A stretch of 21,053 nucleotides of DNA, taken from NCBI GenBank assembly GCA_945281075.1, contig CALYQE010000019.1:1-21053 (forward strand). Direction: 5' to 3'. This document shows positions 14,849 to 21,053 of the stretch, piece after piece. The stretch comes from an uncultured Lactobacillus sp. Its GTDB lineage: Bacteria > Bacillota > Bacilli > Lactobacillales > Lactobacillaceae. Each line of letters opens with the position of its first letter. Within the stretch, counting starts at the first letter, position 1. The position numbers and the translations under genes were made by a program. A model generated the notes under the pieces. It was not told the origin of the DNA. It saw nothing but the letters and a program-made list of their open reading frames with translations, and ran no database searches.

Positions 14849-16804
14849 TTAATTTGCTAATTTTTTCTTCCACAGTCCGAGGATTACACCTGCGACGATT
14901 GACCCAACAATTGTTGCAACAAAGTAGAGCAAAATGTGGTTGGCCAGTGGCGATACCCATAAACCACCGTGCGGCGCTGGGACACCGATACGCCAAAGAC
15001 CGACTAAAGCACCACCAACAGCAGAACCGATGATACATGATGGAATAACATGGCCCGCATCAGCTGCAGCAAACGGAATTGCACCTTCGGTAATGAATGA
15101 GAAACCTAAAATCCAGTTGGTAAGTCCAGCATGACGCTCGTCTTCAGTATATTTATCCTTAAAGAAAGTGGTCGCAATTGCAGTCGCAAATGGTGGCACC
15201 ATACCACCAACCATGACAGCGGCCATCATTACGGCAGCTACGCTTGAATGAGGATCATTAGCAAAAGCACCTGAAGCAAAGACATAAGCAGCCTTGTTGA
15301 AAGGTCCACCCATATCGATTGACATCATCGCAGCCAAGATAGTGGTCAAAACAACTAAGTTGCCAGTACCCATTTGGTTTAAGAAGTTAGTAATTGCAAA
15401 GTTAATTGTACTGAAGATTGGGTTAACAATGTAGTACATAATCAGTGCAATCAGCAGCAAACTCAGAATTGGGTAAATAAGCATTGGCTTCATACCCTCA
15501 AGTGATTTTGGCAACTTAGCAAACAATTTCTTCAAGCCAACTACCAAGTAACCGGCAATGAAACCTGATGCAAGACCACCAAGGAAACCAGCTGGTGACT
15601 TAGCGTTAGTTAAGACATTAGCTACGTAAGCACCACCATAGGCACCGCTATAGACAGTTGCCATAAAACCACCGACGAAACCTGGCATTAAAGCAGGTAA
15701 GTCGCCGATTGATTCAGCAATGTAACCTGAAAGAATTGGCACCATGAAGGCAAAGGCCATATTTCCGGCATTGTTGAGGAAAATGAAGGCAGGTGACTTT
15801 GGTCCGCCAGCATAGTTTTCCACAATGAAGGAAATAGCCATTAAAATACCACCACCGATAACAAACGGCAACATGTGAGAAACACCATTCATTAGGTTTT
15901 GGTAAATTGAACCCCAGAAGCCCTTCTTAGAGTCATCGGATTCTTGTGCAGCTTGACCATCGGAATGGTAAACACTAGCCTTTGAATCAAGGATAGTTTC
16001 AACTAATTCGTCAGGTTTATTAATACCGTCAACAACAGGACGGCTAATCAATGGCTTACCATCAAAACGGGGCATGTCGACTTTCTTATCAGAGGCAATG
16101 ATAACACCCTTTGCCCGCTTAATTTCGTCAGCGGTCAACTTGTCCTTAACGCCTTCGGAACCATTCGTTTCAATTCGAACATCAGCACCTTGTGCTTTAC
16201 CGGCCTTAATGATTGCTTCTTGTGCCATGTAAGTGTGGGCAATCCCATTAATACATGCAGTAACCCCAACAATTAACGGCTTGTCTGCATCACCGCTATT
16301 ACTTGCACTAGCAGCTTGTTCTTTTTCGGCTTTTTTATCAGCATCGCTTTTTTGTTCAGCATCTTCAAATAGCTTGATTACTTCTTCAGGTGATTGGGCA
16401 TTCTTTAATGCTGCAACCAAATCCGGGTTAATCAATAAGCCTGATAGCTTAGCCAAAGCTTGCAGGTGAGTATTATCAGCACCATCTGGTGCGGTAATCA
16501 TAAAGAACAAGTAAACTGGCTGGCCGTCAAGTGAATTGTAATCAATTCCTTGTTCACTCTTGGCAAACAGGACACGAGCCTTATTGATTGCCTTGTTACG
16601 AGCGTGCGGCATTGCAATGCCATCGCCGATACCAGTGGTTGATTCATTTTCGCGTGCCCAAATCGACTTGATGAATTCATCTTCATCATTAACAATGTCG
16701 GTCTTGACTTCTAAATCAGCCATTTCCTTAATTGCGTCTTCTTTGTTAGTCGCCTTAAGCGACATAATCATCGATTCAGGAGCTAAAATATCTTTAATTT
16801 GCAT
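14849..16804 (-). CDS. fruA: PTS fructose transporter subunit IIABC
   Basis: Membrane permease that imports fructose and phosphorylates it to fructose 1-phosphate. Domain order is IIA (1-150, active His67 in GIAMPHARN), a charged Ala/Lys/Ser linker (about 150-172), IIB (about 175-275, active Cys184 in VTACINGIAHTYMAQEAI), another linker, and IIC (about 300-650) with nine or so membrane segments and the family motif PFATAIATTFFKD. The 651-residue length matches lactobacillus FruA. The IIB loop reads CINGIAHT where the usual form is CPTGIAHT; the catalytic Cys itself is kept. It is the last gene of the fru operon, 11 bases after fruK, with AAGGAG before the ATG. Confidence 0.94.
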   Translation of the reverse strand: MQIKDILAPESMIMSLKATNKEDAIKEMADLEVKTDIVNDEDEFIKSIWARENESTTGIGDGIAMPHARNKAINKARVLFAKSEQGIDYNSLDGQPVYLFFMITAPDGADNTHLQALAKLSGLLINPDLVAALKNAQSPEEVIKLFEDAEQKSDADKKAEKEQAASASNSGDADKPLIVGVTACINGIAHTYMAQEAIIKAGKAQGADVRIETNGSEGVKDKLTADEIKRAKGVIIASDKKVDMPRFDGKPLISRPVVDGINKPDELVETILDSKASVYHSDGQAAQESDDSKKGFWGSIYQNLMNGVSHMLPFVIGGGILMAISFIVENYAGGPKSPAFIFLNNAGNMAFAFMVPILSGYIAESIGDLPALMPGFVGGFMATVYSGAYGGAYVANVLTNAKSPAGFLGGLASGFIAGYLVVGLKKLFAKLPKSLEGMKPMLIYPILSLLLIALIMYYIVNPIFSTINFAITNFLNQMGTGNLVVLTTILAAMMSIDMGGPFNKAAYVFASGAFANDPHSSVAAVMMAAVMVGGMVPPFATAIATTFFKDKYTEDERHAGLTNWILGFSFITEGAIPFAAADAGHVIPSCIIGSAVGGALVGLWRIGVPAPHGGLWVSPLANHILLYFVATIVGSIVAGVILGLWKKKLAN

Positions 16805-16815
16805 TTGTTTTCTCC

Positions 16816-17733
16816 TTAGCTGTGAATTTCTTCTACTTTAATCTGTGGCAAAACTGCTTCAATTTGGCTCATCACCGCAATATCCTTGGTAAACGCCGTA
16901 GCAGCACCACAGGCCATGCCAATCCGGAAGCTTTCCACTGGATCGCCGGTTTTAACGTAAGTACCAACAAAGCCAGCAATCATTGAGTCACCGGCACCAA
17001 CCGAGTTGACGGCTGTTCCAACTGCGGCCTTGGCATGGTAAAAGTGGTCCTGCGTAATCAGGTAGCCGCCCTTGCCCGCCATTGAGACCATCACATTTTG
17101 TGCCCCCATCTCAAGCAGTTTATGGGCACACTCAAGCATGTCTTCATCAGAGTCAAAACTGGTATTAAATAAGTCAGCCAGTTCATGATGGTTCGGCTTA
17201 ATTACTAGCGGCTTGTAGTTCAGCGTATCAAGCAGGGCCTTTCCCGTAGTATCAATGACAAAATCAGCACCCACTTCTTTAATTTGCGGTAATAATTTTT
17301 GATAAAAATCGGCCGCTAAGTTCGGCGCCAAAGAACCACTCAAAACAACAATATCGCCTTTTTGCAAATCATTTAAATGTGCTTCAAAAGCCGTAATTTC
17401 TTGATCAGTGACCTCAGGACCAGCTGCGTTAATTTCGGTTTCAACTTCTGCGTGCACTTTCACATTGACCCGCGTATCATCAGAAATCGTGACAAAGTCA
17501 TTCACGATGCGGCGCTGGTTTAGCTGACGCACCAGTTCCTTGCCGGTGAAACCACCAACAAAGCCCCATGCAGTGTTATCTATTTGCAGCTGATTTAAGA
17601 TTTGGGAAACATTAATTCCCTTACCTCCAGCTAAAAATGAACAGTTATTGCTGCGATTAACGCTCCCGCCATTCACCTTATTCAGCTGAATTACATAATC
17701 CAGTGCCGGATTAACAGTAACCGTATATATCAT
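16816..17733 (-). CDS. fruK: 1-phosphofructokinase (PfkB family)
   Basis: Phosphorylates fructose 1-phosphate, the product of the adjacent PTS, to fructose 1,6-bisphosphate for glycolysis. The 305 residues show the PfkB signatures: N-terminal TVNPALDYVIQL, GGKGINVSQIL at 36-46, and the C-terminal GAGDSMIAGF with catalytic base Asp249. Length is normal (about 300-310). A tagatose-6-phosphate kinase is a close alternative by family, but the place between fruR and fruA decides the call. The ATG overlaps the fruR stop codon by one base (TAATG) and has AAGGAGG within the end of fruR. Confidence 0.93.
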   Translation of the reverse strand: MIYTVTVNPALDYVIQLNKVNGGSVNRSNNCSFLAGGKGINVSQILNQLQIDNTAWGFVGGFTGKELVRQLNQRRIVNDFVTISDDTRVNVKVHAEVETEINAAGPEVTDQEITAFEAHLNDLQKGDIVVLSGSLAPNLAADFYQKLLPQIKEVGADFVIDTTGKALLDTLNYKPLVIKPNHHELADLFNTSFDSDEDMLECAHKLLEMGAQNVMVSMAGKGGYLITQDHFYHAKAAVGTAVNSVGAGDSMIAGFVGTYVKTGDPVESFRIGMACGAATAFTKDIAVMSQIEAVLPQIKVEEIHS

Positions 17734-18488
17734 TAATTGGCCTCCTTTAAGTCAACTTCAGCGGGTAAAAGCCCCTGATGCTGTGAATTTAACTTGGTTG
17801 TGATCACGGTGACTTGCTTGATATTGCCAAAAACGGCAAAATTTCGTTCACCAATTTTACTAGAATCAGAAAGGACATAAGTTCGATCAGCATGAGCAAT
17901 TGCAGCTTTTTTAATTGCCGCTTCTTCTAAGTCCGGTGTTGTTAGCTTGCCTTGGCGATCAATCCCGTTGGTTCCCATAAAACACGCGGTAAAGTTCATG
18001 CTCTGCATTTGTTCAAGCGCCGCTTGCCCGACAATCGCATGCGTATCTTCCTTGATCTTGCCACCAAGAAGAATGGTGTTGATGCCATGACCAACAGCAC
18101 TTAGCGCCGTTTCAATTCCATTAGTTACGATTGTCACCCCGGCAATACTGGCGATCAGGGGAACCATTTCATAGCTTGTCGTACCAGCGTCGATAAACAA
18201 ATAATCATTTTCATGCACATAGTGCTTAACCGCATAGCGCGCGATCAAGATTTTATCCTCATGGTTGAGCGTGAAGCGAATATGTTGCGAGACGTCATGA
18301 GCAAAATTTTTAACTGATTGTGCTCCGCCATGAACCCGCTTGATTAAGCCTTCATCTTCTAACTGGATGAGGTCGCGCCTGATCGTTGATTCCGAGGTGG
18401 CTGTCATTTTAGACAGATCACTAACTCGACACAGTTCATGCTGGTTAACATAGCTTTCAATTAGCTTTTGCCTTTTTTGAGTCAACAT
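17733..18488 (-). CDS. fruR: DeoR-family fructose operon repressor
   Basis: Transcription regulator of the fru operon, probably released from DNA by fructose 1-phosphate or a related sugar phosphate. The 251 residues contain a DeoR-type helix-turn-helix (about 15-55, TSESTIRRDLIQLEDEGLIKRV followed by HGGA; the TIRRDL helix is diagnostic) and a DeoRC sugar-phosphate sensor domain (about 75-235, with LFIDAGTTSYEMVP and the second-half ATSESTIRR-like glycine-rich GGKI). It is the first gene of the operon and so controls its own expression. The ATG follows GGAGGTGAGGAG. Candidate operators lie directly upstream (18503-18520 and 18558-18571). Confidence 0.93.
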   Translation of the reverse strand: MLTQKRQKLIESYVNQHELCRVSDLSKMTATSESTIRRDLIQLEDEGLIKRVHGGAQSVKNFAHDVSQHIRFTLNHEDKILIARYAVKHYVHENDYLFIDAGTTSYEMVPLIASIAGVTIVTNGIETALSAVGHGINTILLGGKIKEDTHAIVGQAALEQMQSMNFTACFMGTNGIDRQGKLTTPDLEEAAIKKAAIAHADRTYVLSDSSKIGERNFAVFGNIKQVTVITTKLNSQHQGLLPAEVDLKEAN

Positions 18489-18502
18489 CTCTCCTCACCT
18501 CC

Positions 18503-18520
18503 ACGCAATATTTTATGCGT
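18503..18520. promoter_or_regulatory. Candidate FruR operator over the -10
   Basis: ACGCAATATTTTATGCGT has 5-base inverted arms (ACGCA / TGCGT) and covers the -10 of the fru promoter. On the - strand it contains GCATAAAA, which recurs in the upstream palindrome at 18558-18571. Centre-to-centre spacing is about 53 bases, close to five turns of DNA. Confidence 0.45.
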
Positions 18521-18538
18521 GCTTTTACCTAAAAGCAA
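18510..18538 (-). promoter_or_regulatory. Promoter of the fruRKA operon, with a cre-like site
   Basis: On the - strand TTGCTT (18533-18538), 17 bases, TAAAAT (18510-18515). The -35 overlaps GTGAAAATGATTGCT (18534-18548), which agrees with the catabolite-response consensus WTGNAANCGNWNNCW at 13 of 15 positions (the central C and the first base differ). The -10 overlaps a palindrome. The leader to the fruR ATG is short, about 15 bases. Confidence 0.6.
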
Positions 18539-18557
18539 TCATTTTCACTCATAAATG

Positions 18558-18571
18558 TGCATTTTTATGCA
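18558..18571. promoter_or_regulatory. Candidate upstream FruR operator
   Basis: TGCATTTTTATGCA is a perfect 5-base inverted repeat (TGCAT / ATGCA) with a 4-base centre, upstream of the -35. It shares GCATAAAA with the site at the -10. Confidence 0.4.
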
Positions 18572-18609
18572 AAAATCTTCAAAAACAAGCATTGCCAACC
18601 GCTAGCACC

Positions 18610-18640
18610 AAAAAACCGCGCAGTCGTAACTGCACGGTTT
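18610..18640 (-). terminator. Rho-independent terminator of the marR-exporter unit
   Basis: AAACCGCGCAGT (18613-18624) pairs over 12 bp (one G-T) with ACTGCACGGTTT (18629-18640), loop of 4. On the - strand it is followed by six Ts. It lies 26 bases after the exporter stop codon. Confidence 0.88.
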
Positions 18641-18666
18641 GCTGTTTTTAATCTTAATGTTAATTT

Positions 18667-20070
18667 TTAGTGTTGTACCTTTTTCGCTGATGGTATTGCA
18701 AATGAACAAACAAAACCAATAATTGCGAAGACAAGTATTAGAATAAAGCCTAAATGATAACCATTTTCAAGCCGGATTGCCTTGCTGCCAGCAACTCCAC
18801 TGGCACCTAAAGTAACCACTAGCATTGCTAAAGCTGTGCCTAGCGAACCACCAATCTGCCGAACGGTTGACAATGCGGCATTAGCATGTGCGGTCATTTC
18901 CGCGCTTACCTCATTAATGCCGGCGGTAAAGGTGGTCATCATCGTAAAGGAAATTCCAATCATCCGCAATGCGTAGCAGATGCTGATTAAAACCAGACTG
19001 GTTTGCGTGTTGAAGGCCAGCATCGGCAAAGTACCAAGTAAGAGCATGATGAAACCAAAGAACGATAATTTTTTAATTCCCAATTTATCGTAGAGATCAC
19101 CTGAAACAGGATTACAAATAATCATGATTAAGGCACCGGGCATCATTACCAAACCAGATGCTAGTGCGGACTCGCCACGCGTTGTTTGCAAGTATAGTGG
19201 TAAAACCAATTCAATGCCTACCATGGCAATGTTACTCAAGGTACTAAGCAGGGTAAACAGGTCAAACTTCAAGTTTTTAAATACCCGGATATCGAGCAGC
19301 GGCTCCGCCATCTTTAGTTGACGGTGGCAAAACAAGCCAATAATTACCAACCCAATAACAAAAACCACCGTCAATGTTAAGGTGATTTTACCGGTATTGC
19401 CGATTTCTGACAAAGCATACAGGATTAAGCCAAAACCAATAATTGATTCCAAAAATGAAACGACGTCAGTTGAACTTAAATGAGCCTTAGTAATATTTTG
19501 AATCGTAAACAGGACAAGAACAGCCACGATTGCACTCGTAATGCTCAAAATGACAAACAGCATCTGCCATTGTGCATATTTGAGAATTAGTCCAGAAATT
19601 GTTGGGCCGACAGCTGGACCAAAACCGACCACAAAGCCGGTAATTCCCATTGCTAAACCACGTTTTTCCGGTGGAAACATCATCAAAATTACATTTTGAA
19701 TAAATGGCATTAGGCCCCCGGCAGCAATCGCCTCAATAATTCTTCCGGCGAGCAAAACATAAAAATTAGGGGCAAAAATACAAATGACCGAGCCCACAAA
19801 GAAGATGCCCATCATTGTTAAATAGTTTTGCTTGAGGCTGAAGGATTCAAAAATCCAAGCTGAAATTGGAATCATCAAGCCGACTACCAACAGGTAAGCC
19901 GTGGTTAGCCATTGGGCAGTTGACTGACTGACCCCAAATGACCTCATGATTGAAGGTAGTGCGTTATTGAGAAACGTTTCCGCAAGTAAAGCAACGAAAG
20001 CTCCAAACAACAAGACTGTCATCATCATTGTTCTTTTTTTACCAGAAATATTTTTTACTTCTTTTTCCAT
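18667..20070 (-). CDS. MFS drug exporter, DHA2 (EmrB/QacA/LmrB) family
   Basis: Proton-driven multidrug efflux pump of the inner membrane. The 467 residues from the chosen start are strongly hydrophobic with about 13-14 segments, as in the 14-helix DHA2 family. Motifs seen are the first-helix LAETFLNNALPSIMRSFGVS, WLTTAYLLVVGLMIPISAW, the loop after helix 2 leading to LLAGRIIEAIAAGGLMPFIQ, and motif C GFVVGFGPAVGPTISGLIL, typical of drug:H+ antiporters. I chose ATG at 20070 because AAGGAAG lies about 7 bases upstream; an in-frame ATG at 20091 comes seven codons earlier but lacks a ribosome binding site and sits in an operator-like palindrome. It follows the marR gene and is probably repressed by it. 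Substrates are not evident. Confidence 0.9.
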   Translation of the reverse strand: MEKEVKNISGKKRTMMMTVLLFGAFVALLAETFLNNALPSIMRSFGVSQSTAQWLTTAYLLVVGLMIPISAWIFESFSLKQNYLTMMGIFFVGSVICIFAPNFYVLLAGRIIEAIAAGGLMPFIQNVILMMFPPEKRGLAMGITGFVVGFGPAVGPTISGLILKYAQWQMLFVILSITSAIVAVLVLFTIQNITKAHLSSTDVVSFLESIIGFGLILYALSEIGNTGKITLTLTVVFVIGLVIIGLFCHRQLKMAEPLLDIRVFKNLKFDLFTLLSTLSNIAMVGIELVLPLYLQTTRGESALASGLVMMPGALIMIICNPVSGDLYDKLGIKKLSFFGFIMLLLGTLPMLAFNTQTSLVLISICYALRMIGISFTMMTTFTAGINEVSAEMTAHANAALSTVRQIGGSLGTALAMLVVTLGASGVAGSKAIRLENGYHLGFILILVFAIIGFVCSFAIPSAKKVQH

Positions 20071-20083
20071 TATCTTACTTCCT

Positions 20084-20106
20084 TTTTGCATAGCATGCTA
20101 CATTTT
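20084..20106. promoter_or_regulatory. Second MarR operator-like site in front of the exporter gene
   Basis: The core TAGCATGCTA (20091-20100) is a perfect 10-base palindrome followed by CATTTTTT. Compared with the upstream operator core TAGTATACTA + CATAATT it matches 8 of 10 core bases and 5 of 7 right-flank bases. It lies between marR and the exporter start, about 20 bases before the chosen ATG. Confidence 0.4.
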
Positions 20107-20121
20107 TTACAGTTTAAAATT

Positions 20122-20574
20122 CTAAAAATTTCTGATGATTACATTTAAAATTCGCTCCAATTGCTTAACATCTGTCTCAGTTAAACCAGCAATAATTGTC
20201 TCATTTACCTTATTCATGATGGCATGAATCTCTTCGATATTCTCATCAAGTAGGTCAAAGCCTTTTTCGCTCAATGTTAATACAATCTGCCTTTGATCAT
20301 TTTTCAGATGAGCCGTTGCAATTAGTCCATTGTCTTCAAGGCGCTTAACGATGCCGCGAATAGTCGGGTGACTTAATACAAAGGTATCAGCTATTTCTTT
20401 TTGCGTAATCGTTCTGCCCTTAGAGTCATACAAATAAACCAAAAGCGAGATTTGGGCACCGGTCAATGAATATTTTTTGAATAAATCGGCAAACCGATTA
20501 TTCAGCTCTTTTTCAATTACCGTATTGGCAATTTTGATTTTGGGACCAAGCTGGTTTAAAAAGTGAGCAGACAT
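20122..20574 (-). CDS. MarR-family transcription regulator
   Basis: Dimeric winged-helix repressor, expected to control itself and the exporter behind it and to leave DNA when a ligand or stress is present. The 150 residues have the MarR layout: N-terminal dimerisation helices (about 1-40), the winged helix-turn-helix at about 45-105 (LTGAQISLLVYLYDSKG, then ITQKEIADTFVLSHPTIRGIVKRLE and the wing LKNDQRQIVLTLSEKG), and C-terminal helices (110-150). Length is typical. It starts with ATG at 20574, preceded by GAAAGGAAA. It is separated from the exporter by 51 bases. The 24-bp palindrome over its promoter is the likely autoregulatory operator. There is no Cys, so a thiol redox switch of the OhrR kind is not expected. 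Confidence 0.93.
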   Translation of the reverse strand: MSAHFLNQLGPKIKIANTVIEKELNNRFADLFKKYSLTGAQISLLVYLYDSKGRTITQKEIADTFVLSHPTIRGIVKRLEDNGLIATAHLKNDQRQIVLTLSEKGFDLLDENIEEIHAIMNKVNETIIAGLTETDVKQLERILNVIIRNF

Positions 20575-20597
20575 TTTCCTTTCCTTTCTTAATTGCT

Positions 20598-20621
20598 AAT
20601 TATGTAGTATACTACATAATT
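20598..20621. promoter_or_regulatory. Perfect 24-bp palindrome over the marR promoter (MarR operator)
   Basis: Half-site AATTATGTAGTA is followed immediately by its reverse complement, with no mismatch over 24 bases. It includes TATACT (- strand), a 5/6 match to the -10, about 24 bases before the marR start codon. The -35 (TTACTA, 17 bases upstream) is weak. A regulator dimer bound here would block RNA polymerase. Confidence 0.75.
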
Positions 20622-20713
20622 TTTGAAATAGTAATTTTTTTTAATTAATTATTTTAGAAAAGCAGCGCTATTTCTTACCTAGCTTCAAAGATCAGCTCTA
20701 GACCATTATTATC

Positions 20714-20745
20714 AAAAAAGCTACGTAACTATTGCATACGTAGCT
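20714..20745 (-). terminator. Rho-independent terminator of the acetyltransferase-like gene
   Basis: AGCTACGTA (20719-20727) pairs perfectly over 9 bp with TACGTAGCT (20737-20745), loop of 9. On the - strand it is followed by six Ts. It lies about 24 bases after the stop codon at 20770. Confidence 0.85.
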
Positions 20746-20769
20746 AAATTGAATTTTTATTATTAATCA

Positions 20770-21053
20770 TCAAAAATAGTCATAAAAACTAACCTTACCT
20801 TTAGCAAACTCAATCATATTAGAACCATTTGATTCGATCAATTCTAGGCTAACAGCCTGGCTTAACGTTAAATGTCCTAATAAAACTTTAGTCCAATTAG
20901 TTATCGTGCCACTATAATTTGGTTTCTCGTTCGTTTTAGTACACTTTATTTTCACCGATTCACGAGTTAGTTTCCAAACCCCGTTATTCCAATTACAGAT
21001 TTGATCATCTTTTACCTCAAGATTTACTTCATTAGCTCCCCCAAAATTTATGC
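20770..21053 (-). CDS. 3' end of a gene, probably an Eis-like GNAT acetyltransferase (partial)
   Basis: The frame is open from the right edge of the window to the TGA at 20770-20772, giving 93 residues and a partial first codon; the start is outside. Reading begins INFGGANEVNLEV, then CNWNNGVWKLTRES, WTKVLLGHLTLSQA and ends SFYDYF. This looks like the C-terminal SCP2-like domain of Eis-type N-acetyltransferases, where a strand ending in an N..G.W.L pattern is followed by a helix with ...LLxG and a last PxxxDxF-like segment. No catalytic residue is inside the window, so the family call rests on this domain only. An in-frame GTG at 20955 is not a credible start because the frame and the similarity continue upstream. 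A terminator follows. Confidence 0.6.
   Translation of the reverse strand, partial: INFGGANEVNLEVKDDQICNWNNGVWKLTRESVKIKCTKTNEKPNYSGTITNWTKVLLGHLTLSQAVSLELIESNGSNMIEFAKGKVSFYDYF

Noticed and set aside
14841..15038. 65-residue Cys/Trp/Arg-rich frame overlapping the end of fruA
   Set aside because: It is a second frame of the fruA membrane-domain coding sequence with no ribosome binding site or similarity.
16560..16841. 93-residue + strand frame opposite the start of fruA
   Set aside because: It overlaps fruA and the fruK end, has no promoter or ribosome binding site, and its Ser/Leu-rich composition is that of the complement of a coding strand.
20719..20745. Inverted repeat AGCTACGTA considered as a regulator site for marR
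   Set aside because: It lies behind the edge gene, has a 9-base loop and six Ts on the - strand, so it is a terminator.

Overview
The window looks like chromosomal DNA from a low-GC, S-layer-forming Lactobacillus of the acidophilus/crispatus/helveticus group. The evidence is the AT-rich sequence, strong AGGAGG-type ribosome binding sites, the lactobacillus-type gene content (pepF, lactate oxidase, fruRKA, lytSR-lrgAB) and, most tellingly, a secreted amidase with two C-terminal SLAP-type repeats, the domain that holds S-layer-associated proteins on the wall in these species. The species cannot be fixed from sequence reading alone. I see no rRNA, tRNA, insertion sequence, prophage or CRISPR array, so this appears to be ordinary core-like chromosome with well separated operons.

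Layout. On the + strand, pepF (oligoendopeptidase F) stands alone at the left and ends at a hairpin that works in both directions. Everything else is on the - strand. Read in the direction of transcription from right to left these units are: (a) at the right edge, the 3' end of an Eis-like GNAT acetyltransferase, with its terminator; (b) marR plus a DHA2-family drug exporter, with a 24-bp perfect palindrome over the promoter and a related second site in front of the exporter; (c) fruR-fruK-fruA, the fructose regulator, 1-phosphofructokinase and PTS permease; (d) lytS-lytR, a terminator, then lrgA-lrgB, a murein hydrolase/holin-like module with its two-component system; (e) a metal (Mn/Zn family) ABC importer operon, binding lipoprotein - secreted amidase - ATPase - permease; (f) a single L-lactate oxidase gene; (g) an amino-acid ABC importer made of a fused binding-protein/permease and an ATPase, followed by an ArgE/DapE-type metallohydrolase.

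How the genes fit together. Several units concern the cell wall and envelope (SLAP amidase, LytSR/LrgAB). Others handle nutrients (fructose uptake and phosphorylation, amino-acid uptake with a deacylase/peptidase, intracellular peptide trimming by PepF). Others handle metal and redox (metal importer, H2O2-forming lactate oxidase) and drug efflux. Each - strand unit that ends within the window has a recognisable rho-independent terminator after its last gene, except that I see none after the drug exporter other than the one at 18610-18640, which serves it.

The most interesting points are: a zinc-type amidase gene embedded inside a metal-import operon whose promoter carries a Zur-like half-site; a pair of related MarR operator-like palindromes; two FruR-operator-like palindromes about 53 bp apart, plus a cre-like site; and a perfect 17-bp palindrome over the -35 of the amino-acid importer. 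No clearly new multi-gene system is visible. The operon-embedded amidase is the best candidate for an undescribed functional link.
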